This document shows, piece after piece, positions 44,579 through 55,495 of a stretch of DNA of 64,000 nucleotides. The stretch comes from Fagopyrum homotropicum. Taxonomy: Eukaryota; Streptophyta; Magnoliopsida; Caryophyllales; Polygonaceae. The notes beneath the pieces are model-generated. The model was not told where the DNA came from and did no database searches. It saw only the letters and a list, made by a program, of their open reading frames with translations. The stretch lies in NCBI GenBank assembly GCA_033239125.1, contig BSWB01000002.1:83820560-83884559 (forward strand), given 5' to 3'. The translations under genes were made by a program, and so were the position numbers. Position 1 is the first letter of the stretch; every line of letters starts with the position of its first letter.

Positions 44579-46131
44579 ATGTTTGGAAAGAGGAAATCCA
44601 ATAGAAAAAAGAAGTCAAAGGGTGATGGGTCTTCTTCCCAACCTCCCCCTGCAGAGCCACCAATCCCTAGAGTTCCCACGATCCATGAAGATTACCTTAG
44701 AGCCATGGCAAAGATTTCTAAGAGAGATGTGATATGTCCTAGGTACATTGTCTTGGAGGAGCTTGAAGAGCTAAATGTGGTTAATGATTTGACTTGGTTA
44801 CTAGATAGAGCTGGCTTGATCATATTCTTCGCCATTAGGGAGGATGCATATGAGGAGATTACAAGGGATTTCATAACTTCCTTCGAGCATAGTGCCGTTA
44901 ACCGAACGGTATCCTTTAGGTTGATGGAGCGTAGCCACGAGTTTTCATTGTGTAATTTGGAACCATGTTTGGGTTTCATGAGACGTTCAATGGAACGTTT
45001 CCTAAAGGAGTGAAAGCTAAAGAGTTTCGGAGAGATCCCACCAAAAAAAAAAGAGTTTCGGAGAGAGATAGCCATGATATATGCTTCAGAGGACCGTCGC
45101 CAACCGACCGATTCTAAGGCCAAGCTTATCTACCATTTAGCCATCAAGTTAGCTCATAGGATCCTCTCGGAATGCCTTTTCCCTAGAACCGAAACACCTC
45201 AAAAGATCAAGGCCGATGAGCTCTTCATCCTATACTGTATGGTTTCCGGTCATTCTCCGGATTGTGCAACCTTGCTTGCCTCCACCCTTAGTAAGGTGAA
45301 GAACAAATCAGCCGGGAATATAGGATATGGAGGTATGGTGACACATATTACTAACCAGTTAGGGATTGATTATTCTGCTTGTACGAGAGTAGCTGCCAGA
45401 CCTTTGGGTCTCAATGACCTTATGACTAGAGGACTTATCTTCCCTCGCCACCGTGGTCCACCTACCGCAGCCATGCCTTGGGAGGAAAGAGGTGGTAGAG
45501 ACATTCCATGGCTCCCGGAGTACTCTCTTATGCTTGGCCGCCATAACTGGAAGGAGACCTTTGTTCCGATGCATACTAACAGGTTAGTAGCTCCTCCTTA
45601 TGTTCCCGACAAGGTTCTAAATGCAGCTGCAGTTGATGAGGATGAGGAGATAGGAGGAGGAGACTATCCGGATGCAGGAGGGGATGAGTAGGACTTTGGA
45701 TCATTCCCGGAGCAGCCAACGGACATCCCGGAGCCAGCTAGGAGGTCCACTTACCAGCCGAGGCCTTCCGCTTCTTCCTTTTCCCGCCTAGCTAGTGTTA
45801 GTGAGCGTCCCACATGGATGAACAGTGCGCCGGATTGGTACGGACATCAACCGGCTTGGATGGGAGCTCCACCACCTTGAACTCAACAACCTCCTACATG
45901 GTACCAACAGCCGGCAGCATGGGCACAACAACCTCCTTCTTGGTATGACCAGCAACCGGCATGGGCAGGTGATCTTTCTAGGAGGGTGGACGACTTAGAG
46001 AGCCGCTAGGGGGAGCATGATATAGAGAGACAAGAGAATGAAAGGATCCTCCGTGACGTCTATCGCCAGCAATTTGGGCGACCTTTCAATTCCGACTTCT
46101 TTCCATACCCAGGGCCACCTTCTCCGCAGTG
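44579..46131 (+). pseudogene. Athila B ORF-1 (ATHILA ORF-1 family), broken
   Basis: The N-terminus is basic (MFGKRKSNRKKKSKG), then PRVPTIHEDYL and LEELEELNVVNDLTWLLDRAG. Near 44975 the frame shifts (GFHETFNG lies in another frame), and a duplicated AAAGAGTTTCGGAGAGA (45028-45070) adds a second disturbance. The frame from 45074 reads MIYASEDRRQPTD, LAHRILSECLFPRTETPQK, GNIGYGGMVTHI and WLPEYSLMLGRHNW. After a stop at 45689 come W/P-rich repeats (PTWM, PDWYG, PAWMGAPPP) and the tail RDVYRQQFGRPF. The match is to the plant ATHILA ORF-1 family found downstream of pol; its function is unknown and an envelope-like role has only been proposed. Confidence 0.82.
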
Positions 46132-47467
46132 ATTGATGATGGATGTTTCGAGCTACTCCACCACCTTAGTGAGTTTTCATTATTTCTTTTCTTTTCTTTA
46201 TTTTTCTTAAATATTGAGGGCAATGTGTATGTTAAGTATGGGGTGGGATGTGAATCTCGTTTGTAATAACTCGATACACTTGCTTTGCTTTAATTCCATG
46301 AACACTTGCATCTCTCTTTTATTGTCACACGTTTCTATATTGCATTGTATTGAAAAGCTTTGAAAAACCCATAAACATTTGAAATTTTTGGAAATTATTG
46401 TGCTTCTAAGATTGGAGATGATTTCTATGATGAATCTACTTGTGGAATGAGTTTTTGATGACATTTATAAGCTTGAATTGAATTATGAATTGTGAAGAAA
46501 TTGAGTATGTTGTTTAACCTTTCTTGCAAGTTCATAATGTGAAAGTTTTATCTAAATCATATTGAGGAATGAAGGTTGAAATCACAATATAAGTTCTTAC
46601 ACTTCTTTATGAAATGATTGAGGCACCTCGATTTTCTTGCTTCTTTCTTTGATCATCTAGCCCCTCAATGAAAATATTTGCCTCCTTTACCTATCCAGGA
46701 TTTAGGAAGAGTTGATTTTGGCATGTTTGATGTGGGAGGGCCATGAAAGCAATTGTTTGAATTCAAAGTGTAGGAAAATACGTTTGGGGAAGTCAATCAT
46801 GATGATTAGTAACTCGGCGCCATTCACGTATCCGGATGTTTGTGTCTTGCCAAAGTCGGATTGAGCGATATTCCTAGCTGATTATGGTATGTGCATCAAG
46901 GGTTTGAGGCATCTCGAAATTGAAAAACGCCAATCTCCTAGGCTTCGGTTTTTGTGCACCGCTGTCCATATTTCTAAAAAGTAAAGTCGAAAAATTTTGT
47001 GCTAAAATAAAGAGCAAAGCTCTAATTGGTGGTTGATTCAAATTGTGGAAAAAGTTTGTGTTGTTCCTTCTTCCCGGATTCATACACCACATTCCTTTTC
47101 AAGTTTCCCACCTTTTCATATTCTTGACCTTACTTGAAAGTCCTTGAGATCATAAGAATGTTGTGTGACTTGGTGATCTAAATTGAAGTTTCACATGTTT
47201 GATTTTGACATTGCTTGAAGGTTATGATGTTTGTCTTGAAGTTTATGCAATTTATGATGTTTCCTTTGCTTTACATATTTTGATTTATGTATATGAACGT
47301 TTTGAAGGAGGCATGAAGCAAGATTTGAGGATGATAAATTGATTAGAAGCACATTATCAAAAAAATTGTTTTTGTTTTGTTTTTGCATTCATATTTCATT
47401 CTACCTTATGTTCGAAGCTTTTGAAAACCTTGCTTGAGGACAAGCAAGCGACAAGTATGGGGTATTT
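46132..47467 (+). other. Athila B 3' noncoding region
   Basis: No gene. It has the second polypurine-like motif AAGTATGGGGTGGG (46234-46247), conserved blocks GTAACTCGGCGCCATTCAC and CTTGCCAAAGTCGG (46809-46860) and GGCTTCGGTTTTTGTGCACC (about 46942), all shared with A and C. It ends in AAGTATGGGGTATTT before LTR B2. Confidence 0.75.
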
Positions 47468-49087
47468 TGATAGCATGAAATATGACCATATTTTAGGCAC
47501 TTGTTTTGATTGTTTTTCCCTTTTAGATGTGTACATGGATATGAGTTTGAAGCATTTATGAGCACATTCACCTATTTTGTCGATATAGAGATCTACACAA
47601 GCTTTGTTATATTTATTGGTGAATAAAGGCTTGAATTGGAGCATATGCGAAGGGATAGGAGTATTTGATCATGCTAGATGTCAAGAAGATGCATTGGAGA
47701 AGCTAAGAAAGGAGCATGATTCGAGAACTTTACGAAACAAAGGCTTTCACAAAGGCTTTTGAGTTTCCACGGCCAAACCAAGAGAACCACGACCGTGGTT
47801 TATGCACTGAGATCGTGGAAAGTGATGTCGAAGAGCAAGAGAGAGTTCCACGCCCTATACCACGGCCGTGGAATGTTACACTAGACCGTGATTTCCATGA
47901 CGTTCCCACGTGTCATATTTTCCACGAAAGCAATAGTTGTCGGGCTTTCTCGTAACCCTATTTTTCCCTATAAGAAGGCTGAAGGAGGGAGAAAACGGGA
48001 CGGCTGCTTACACCCCCGAAGAGAGAGATATTCAGATCATTGCTTAGGAAGATTCCATTGCGTACAGGGAAGATCTCGAGAAGGACGCGATTTGGAGATT
48101 GCGTACTTAGAGATTATCTTAGGGTTTACATTTGGAGACGGATTGACATCCCGTTCTTCATTGTTCCTCGAGATTGTTGTGAGGATTTATGTTCCCTCTT
48201 CCGCATTCATTAAACCTACACTTGTTGTTTGGATTTGAGATTGATTATTTGACTATTATTGAGTTTTCGAGATTTTTTCCTTTTTCTTTTTTAAACTTGA
48301 TTATGGATTCAATGATGATGGTTATTGGTTCAAACCCTTTAGCAATTATAAGGTGAAGGATTGGTTGTTGTGGCTTAGATAATGATAGATTGAACCAAAA
48401 TAGATTGGACCCTGAGAGTTGCGAGAAACTTCGTCGACAACCTTTTCCATGGCCTGTTCTTGAGTTCCACGGCCGTGGTTCTTCAAGATCCAGCTGTGGT
48501 TTCCTCTGTCGTATGCCCTTTGCTTTTCTTTGATCCAAATTTAGAGATTTGCCTTAATCTAGCCTTGGCTTACCTTTCCTAGGTAGTAGTGAGACTCAAC
48601 ATCCTCTATTTCGGTTTCGAGTGTCACAACCTTAACCGTTTTGGCTTATCTTTGATTCCTTGGGTTTGGGCATGGGTATTTGAAAGTAATTCTTGTCCTT
48701 TGATCCTTTCTATACTGCAACCTCAACAACCTTTCTAGAGAGAGTGCTTGGGTGAGACATATAGGTTTAAAACTTCACCGTACATAACCTTACATTAGAT
48801 ATACCTTTACAATCTCGACTATGTCCTTACATCTATAGAATATCTTGAATCGATTGCCACAATTGGATACTTGGATCTTTAGAATTGTTGTTTTCCCAAT
48901 ATTACTTGCAAAGCTTTTATATTTTACTTGGTCGACGATTTGTGAACTGATTTTATTCTCACCAAATCCTTGAGTTCGACTCTAGAATTTCCTGTCTTAC
49001 TATGCCGATCCGTACACTGCGGGTTTGCTTTTGCATAAGTTCTAGATATAAATTTAAGACTTTGTGATGCACACTTTGAGGCAAACA
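47468..49087 (+). repeat. Athila B right LTR (B2)
   Basis: 1620 bp, TGATAGCATG to GAGGCAAACA, close match to B1. Palindromes: CCACGACCGTGG (47787-47798), CCACGGCCGTGG (47860-47871) and CCACGGCCGTGG (48467-48478); TATA-like TATAAG at 47969. Where B1 has CCACGGCCGTAG, B2 keeps the perfect palindrome. It directly abuts chromovirus E sequence at 49088, inside the CIDY codons of its RT. Confidence 0.9.
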
Positions 49088-49880
49088 TGTAGTCAATACA
49101 CAATCTCAATGATCTGTCCTTCTTCCGCATGAAGAGGACAGATGCTCCCCACGAGGATACGCTAGGGCGGATGAAGCCCTTCTCGGCCAACTCCTCGAGT
49201 TGGTTCTTCAGCTCTAATATCTCGATAGGCGCCATACGATATGGGGCCTTCGAGATCGGTCTCGTACCAAACTCCAACTCGATGCTAAAGTCCACACTCC
49301 TCTGAGGCGGCAAACTAGACGGCTCATCAAACACATCTGTAAACTCGCAGACCACTAGTATCTCCTCCAATGCTGGTCTATCTCCCTCCTTCATAGCATA
49401 ACACCATAAGGCATCACATCCCAGTGCTATCAGCCTTGCTGCTCGTACAACACTGGTGACAGAACCCGTCTTCCCAAGGTCCCAACCTCGGAAGACCTCT
49501 ATCGGACCTATGTCGGTAGAGACTGTAATAATAGTTCTCTTACCTACATCTAACACCGCACGGTGTCTACGCATCCAATCCATACCTAATATGATCTCTT
49601 TATGCATCAATGGTATGACTAAGAAGTCCACAAGCAACACACGAGTCCCTAAACAAAGGGGACAACTAGGTATCTCATGGGTACCTCTGACCCTACTACC
49701 ATCGGGTAACCCTATAGTAAGGGGTGTCCCCTCTATAGTAGCTAAACTCAGACGCTCAACACATATATCCGAAATAAAGGAATGCGTAGCACCTGTATCA
49801 AATAAAACTTTAACAAGTGAACCATGAAGCAGAATTGTACCTGTAGCAACTGGTGCTGGCGGCTCCTCAACACTCCTCAA
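49088..49880 (-). pseudogene. Chromovirus E protease and RT N-terminus
   Basis: Minus-strand reading: LFDTGATHSFIS (retropepsin D-T-G-A), LGMDWM near the flap region, then the RT entry SIELEFGTRPISKAPYRMAP, LEELAEKGFIRPS and LRLCIDY. It stops there because Athila LTR B2 follows. The protease frame is open for 263 codons, so E is younger than D. It shares this region with D (33821-34170) at clearly lower identity than a duplicated copy would have, so D and E are separate elements. Confidence 0.85.
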
Positions 49881-51252
49881 CCCAAAAACTCGACCTCGAG
49901 CTTCTCGGGCGTCACTGGTACTAACATCTCTACCTCTACCTCTACTCGGTCTTGGAGCAGAACCTTGAGTAGCAAGTGTGTCTAGGACTCTCGACTGTCC
50001 TTGTGTCTGGTGCCGAGGTGGTCTCTGCCCACCTCCTACTGCACTTGTAGGGGAAGAACCCTGCTATCATGACGCTCTGCCTTGACGGCAAAACGTAGCT
50101 CTATGTCCTGGCTTCGCGCAAGAGAAACAAGTCAATGGTGATCTCGGGCACTCAATCTTCATATGTCCAAATGCCCCGCAGTTATAACACTGCCGGCCTC
50201 TCTCAAATGTTTGTGCAGACATTGGACCACTCGAGAGACCCTGAGATTGGCCTTGCCCGTATCCAGATGCTCCTGCACCAGCCTGTCCTGTACGTTGTCT
50301 CTTCTCAGACCGTCCTGTCTGAGAAACCCTCCTCTAAATGGCTCTCTCTCGCTCATAAGCAAAGCCCCGATCCTGGTAATCTGGTAAGGACTCACAATGG
50401 AATCCCGCCATGTATGAACATGTACTCTCCCTCAATCGATGGGAGAACAAGTACACATGCTATCCTCAAAAGGTGCAGCTGGACCAAGCAATGCCAACTC
50501 TGTCTTGAAGTGACTGATGACATCTGCAATCGGCACGTCCTCGAAGCATGCCTCAAGAAAATCCTGCAGTTTCTCCCTCCTCAATGAGGCAGGGCAGAAC
50601 TGCTCCCTAATCATAGTCCTCATCTGGTCGTAGCTAGTGGCTCAGGCTCGTACGGTCCTCCACCATTGATGAGAAAGGTCACGGAATAGAGACTGAACTA
50701 ACTCTATCCATTTGTCCTCAAGACATCTAATAGACTCGAAAGCTGATTCCATATGTCCTATCCAAACCTCCGTCCCTAAACCAACCTTCCTAGAGAAAGG
50801 CGGTACGCCCAACTGATGGAATGCCTTCAACCAAGTATCTGGTCGAGGCCCTCTGTACTCCTCAGGAGCTCTAACAGTCTCAGTAGCACGTGCCGGCATA
50901 GTTGGCACCTGAGTGGCTCCTTGGGACCTCTTAGATGATCCCTCATGCAATGGTAGATCTGGGCCCGTCTTCCTGCTCTGGCGGCCTCCTCTACACATCG
51001 GATGTAATCACGAATATCTGGTCCTCCCATGGAGACACAATTCGAGTCATCTGGCTGGACTCGGTGTGACTGTTGTCTCCTAGATCCACCACTCCTCGTC
51101 TCGGGGACGACACTCTAAACAATCTTCTCATGAACCTCCTCCACCACCGGTGGATCAGTAGCGGGAGCTGGTCCCTGTCCTATCATTCCTAAAGGAAGAG
51201 GTGGTCTACCCCTACCTCGGCCCATGACAGAAGTTGCTCTAGCCCGAGCCAT
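49881..51252 (-). pseudogene. Chromovirus E gag with two CCHC knuckles
   Basis: Gag starts at Met 51252 (MARARATSVMGRGRGR). A gag-type core lies at 50642-50998 (AFHQLGVPPFSRKVGLG, WIGHMESAFESIRC). Two zinc knuckles, C-YN-C-GAFG-H-MKIE-C (about 50155-50195) and C-FS-C-AKPG-H-RATF-C (about 50085-50125), lie near the end. The reading is split over frames with stops, so it is broken. Gag binds element RNA and forms particles; double knuckles are usual in some Tekay/Del-like lines. Confidence 0.82.
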
Positions 51253-51351
51253 CTGCGGGGTATAAATACCTAACTTATAAGGCTCTATATGGGCCATATG
51301 TATAGATATATATAATACTTAATATTACATGCATACACATCAGCACATAGT

Positions 51352-51387
<36 letters not shown>

Positions 51388-51557
51388 TTTCGAGATCCTC
51401 AAAAGGGTGACGGCTTTTGTACACACTATCCCAAAAAATCTATACTCGTTTCAAAACCAAAATCTTTTCAAAAGTCAGACCCCTTTCCGGTTCTGTTTAT
51501 TTATCTACTCCACCTTTATTGTAGATTGCAAGTGACATTGTTGTCAACCTAAGGCTC
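51253..51557 (-). other. Chromovirus E 5' leader with (TA)n tract and damaged primer site
   Basis: A TA dinucleotide run lies at 51355-51386. In minus sense the LTR end (TTACA) is followed directly by GAGCCTTAGGTT (51546-51557). Relatives have TTGGTATCAGAGCC here, so the first half of the initiator-Met primer site appears deleted. Confidence 0.6.
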
Positions 51558-53298
51558 TGTAACACCCCAAATCCACGGGACTCGGGATGCCACATTGGGC
51601 TAGGATCTCACAATGAATCTTGACCCTAGCATGACAACAAGTTCACTAGATCTTACAACAAGGCACATATAGATTAAAACCAAATACATAAAACTGTATA
51701 ATGTCCATCAAAGGATTTTACAATATCACAACCGAGTACAAAACAACTCCCACAACAGCTAGATACAAAACATCCCATATCCCACGAGAAACCTAATGTA
51801 GAGAAGCCCTCGGCTGGTCATCCTGTCTGGCTCACTCTGTAGTCTTCCTAACATGCAAATCATCTACAACACGGTATACACCGTTAGCTACAACAATGAA
51901 TAAGAATGAAGTAATAGCACATACATATACCACACATCACACATGCAATGTCACACACACTTTCATTTATTATCTATAGTTACGTTATTCCATTACTAAT
52001 TCAACTTCTTTTGTGGCACGAGGAGCATAAAGAACCTTGTCTCTTCCCCCTTTAACTCAGGTTGTGCATGGGATCTACCTCCCCTTGAGATAATGGCTTC
52101 CGAGCACCTCCTCCAACTCTCAGCGAGCATCGGCAGGTGGTCACGACCCGTTATAATACACTTGGGCCATTTAAGGTAATAAATGGTAATCCTAGTCCGG
52201 TTTAGGTTATAAATGCAACAACCATATGAACACACACAACCACGTCACAACTTCCCCTTGGGGAAGTAATCAACGCCTGCATAAGAAAGCACACACAATC
52301 ACATACTGTAAAGGTTAGGAGACTCGTCTCCATAACCACAACCAACCTATAACTTGGTTCTAAACCTCAAGATCACATAATACTCACAAATACCTAAGGC
52401 ATTACCTCAACATAAACACAAGTGCCTAAGGCACATATTCATCATATAACTCATCAAGATCAACCTAACCATACTAGCCTAGCCATAGACTAAAGCCAAG
52501 GCCAAAGGAAAGGAAGGAAGGAACCATACCAACTAGGTATGCCCTGAACGCACTAGCGGAAACAAGAGCACCAAGCTCAAAAGTAGTGAGGCACAGGGGC
52601 AACTAGCTCAGGGCGCAGGGGCGGCTCAAGACATGCGCAGGGGCGGTTGTCTATGCAGAACATTAGTTCTTGACTTCTCTTCGATTCTCTTCTCGACTCT
52701 CTTCACTTCTTCATCACACAACAAAATACACATACATATATACACATGTATGAACATCAAAACATCCAGGAAAGATCCTCACAAGTTTATGCTTATAAAT
52801 CCTAGCTAAAGAGGAAGAAGATAGAAGAAAAGGAAGAAGGAATGAAGAAGAAGGTGAAGATCTTACCACATATGCTAAAGAAAGGGAAGAACGTCCACAC
52901 CACTACTCAACCACATCAACAACCTCAAAGCTCAGCATCCTCATCAAGGATTCAATCAACACAAGCCTAAATCAAGATCCACTCTTGATTCCAACAAGAA
53001 CAATATCAGGGAAGAAGATCAAAGGAAGAAATGGAGAGAAAAAGATGTACGTGAGGAGGAAGAAGGCTGGAGAGATGAAGAACCCTTCATCAAGAAGCAA
53101 AGGATGGCTTATAAAGGAAGCCAGCCAAAAGCATGGGCAAGAGTCAACAAAGACGGCTGCAGCGGCACAAATCCGCAGGGGCGGATCTGCAAGGCGTAGG
53201 GGCGGTCCTTCTGATGCGTAGGGGTGGCTTACAAAGCCCATGGGGCGGCTCTGCCTATACTCAGCACAACTCAGCTCCTAAAGACTAAGGCTCTTACA
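51558..53298 (-). repeat. Chromovirus E 5' LTR (minus)
   Basis: Plus ends TGTAACACCCC and ...AAGGCTCTTACA, 1741 bp. It lies directly upstream (minus sense) of the E leader and gag, so it is the 5' LTR. It is close to the solo LTR at 37385-39228. GCGCAGGGGCGGC words cluster at about 52590-52650 and 53160-53250, on either side of a minus-strand TTTATAAGCC box near 53110. It is inserted in Athila F; the flanking bases TGCCT (53299-53303) would be its target duplication. Confidence 0.88.
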
Positions 53299-53859
53299 TG
53301 CCTCCCAAGAAGCGCTTGGTTTAAGGTTGCTAGCTGGACCATACGTCATCCTCAAGCAAGATGCAAATGTGCAATCTCCTCAGCTGAAACTTCCGGTTGA
53401 TACTTCTTCAACCTATGACCGTTGACTATAAAGATTCCGCTAGCTTCACCCCATACTTCAACTGCACCATGGGGAAAGACATTTTTCACAATGTAAGGTC
53501 CCGTCCAATCCTTTACCAAATGAAAATGCTCATCGGGGAATGAATCATTAATGTGTAGATCTTCCCTCTCGAGCGGCTGAGGTGATCCGCCACGGAATTC
53601 TCGGAACCCTTCTTATCGCGAATCTCCAAGTAAAACTCTTGAAGTAAGAGAATCCAACGAATAAGGCGCGGCTTTGCATCTTTCTTAGCTAACAAGTATC
53701 AAATAGTTGCATGGTCAGTATAAAAAATAACTTTCGTTCCCACTAAGTAAGAACGAAACTTCTCAAATGCATAAACAACTGCAAAGAGCTCCTTCTCGGT
53801 GGTGGCGTAATTCAGTTGAGCTTCATCTAGCGTCTTGTTAGCATAATAAATGGCGTTGG
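53299..53859 (-). pseudogene. Athila fragment F (integrase tail joined to RNase H)
   Basis: From 53299 the minus strand matches the end of Athila integrase and the block after it (TGCCTCCCAAGAAGCGC at the 3' side). At about 53514 it jumps into RNase H sequence (KKDAKPRLIRWILLLQEF, KKGSENSVADHLSR), so about 1.2 kb was deleted. The fragment is cut at 53859 by the 3' end of LTR C. Confidence 0.82.
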
Positions 53860-54460
53860 TGTTCGCCACTTAGCGTGCGTGCAAATAAGTCTTAAATTTA
53901 TAAAACTAGAAATCAAGCAAGCGAACCCGCAGTGTACGGATCGATATAGTTAAGCAAGAATTCCAGAGTATCGAACACAAGGATTTGGAGGGTTAAATCC
54001 AATTATAGATTATCAAGCAAGTAAATGTATGAAGCTTTTCAAATTATTGGGAAAACAACAATCCTAAAGATCCAGGAATCCACTTGTGGCAATCGATTCA
54101 AGACATACTAAAGATATAAGGACAGAGTTGAGGTTTGCAAAGGTATACGAATGTAAAGTAATTGTACGGTGAAGTTCCAAAAACCTTATATGACCCACCT
54201 AAAGACGCTCTCTATAAAGGTTGTTGAGGCTTCAGTATAGAAAAGATCTAAAGGTAAGAATTAATGTCAAATACCCAAACTTGTAATCCAAGGATCAAGA
54301 CTAACTAAACCGATTAAGGTTGTGACACTCGAAATCGAGGTAGAGGTTGTTGAGGCTTCACTACCACCTAGAAAAGGCAAGCCAAGGCTAAGTTAAAGCA
54401 AATCTTTAACTTTGGATTAAAGTAAAAGCAAAGTTCGTAACTGACACAAAATTACGAGTA

Positions 54461-54495
54461 GTTCTTGAGTTCCACGGCCGTGGAAGCTCAAGAAC
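54461..54495 (-). promoter_or_regulatory. Near-perfect 35-bp palindrome in LTR C
   Basis: GTTCTTGAG (54461-54469) and CTCAAGAAC (54487-54495) flank the 16-bp perfect palindrome TTCCACGGCCGTGGAA (54470-54485), with one extra base. It lies 536 bp downstream of the LTR TATA box, as in A, B and I. Confidence 0.7.
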
Positions 54496-55011
54496 AGACC
54501 GTGGATTAGGTTCGTCGGCGATTCTCTCTAACTCTCAGGGTCCAATCTGTTTACGATCGATCTATCATCATCTAAGCCACAGCTATCAACCCTTCACCTT
54601 AGAATTGCTAAAGAGTTTTAGCCAACAACAGTCATATTGATATCAAATTCAAGATTTAAAAGAATGAAAGATGAAAACCTTCGAAAACCTTGAATAAATC
54701 TCAAATCAATCTTAAATCCACAAATCAAGAACAATGATGCAAGTAGATTCAGAATAACACAAATAATCACAATCCTTGATAAGAACGAAGAACGGGATGT
54801 CAATCCGTCTTCTAATCAAACCTAAGGATAAAGCGAAATCTTCGCACGAACAATCTTCCAAATCTTCAACTCTTCGCAATTCTCTGTTGCGAAATAGCAA
54901 TCTCCACACGTCCAACTCGAAACCCTAGGCACGTGCAATAAGCGTAGGCAAAGTCTAAGTGAAGGTGTAAACTAGGGTAAGCAGAGGTGACGGAATCTCC
55001 TTCCTTCCGTC

Positions 55012-55290
55012 CTTATATAGGCCCAAATAAAATGCGTCTTCGGCCCATGCGCGTAGAAGATCGTGGCTTAAAATATTGCGTAAAAGATCGTCAAGATCAC
55101 GGTCGTGGAAGGGTTCCACGCCCGTAATTTAGAGCGTGGTGTTGGATCACGGTTTCTCAAATCCTCCACGGCCGTGTAAGTTGCTGGAATGCACCACGCT
55201 TGTGTTGCCAAGGTTCCACGGCCGTGGATTAGAGCGTGGACTCTAATACGGTCGTATTTTAGAGCGTGGAACGTCAAGTGCTCGTAATTT
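55012..55290 (-). promoter_or_regulatory. LTR C promoter module
   Basis: About eight half or whole CCACGGCCGTGG-like sites (for example 55096-55108, 55166-55177, 55216-55227) alternate with AGAGCGTGG words over 210 bp. They end upstream (minus sense) of TATATAAG (plus 55012-55019). Confidence 0.6.
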
Positions 55291-55495
55291 CCTTCAATCT
55301 ACCTCCATTCTCTCCCAATCCGTTCGGAATTAGCTCTTAATTGCCTACAATCAACACAAAGCTTATGTAGACCTCTATATCGACAAAATAGATGAACTAA
55401 CTCACAATTGCTTCAATGCTTTATCAATGAATACCAATATAGATGAAATATACTTAGAAAACGTGCCTAAAATATCACAATATTTCATCCTAACA

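Larger units (their letters stand above)
53860..55495 (-). repeat. Athila C 3' LTR (minus)
   Basis: Minus sense starts TGTTAGGATGAAATATTG (55495) and ends at TGTTCGCC on plus (53860), 1636 bp. A polypurine-like AAGTAGTATGAGGTTATT precedes it. TATATAAGG is at plus 55012-55019; palindromes are at 55166-55177 (one mismatch), 55216-55227 (perfect) and 54472-54483 (perfect). The whole LTR lies inside Athila F. Confidence 0.88.

Noticed and set aside
28841..53298. D and E as two halves of one chromovirus split by Athila B
   Set aside because: They overlap by about 350 bp with divergent sequence, their LTRs belong to different families, and the bases flanking the outer LTRs (AGCTT and TGCCT) do not match.
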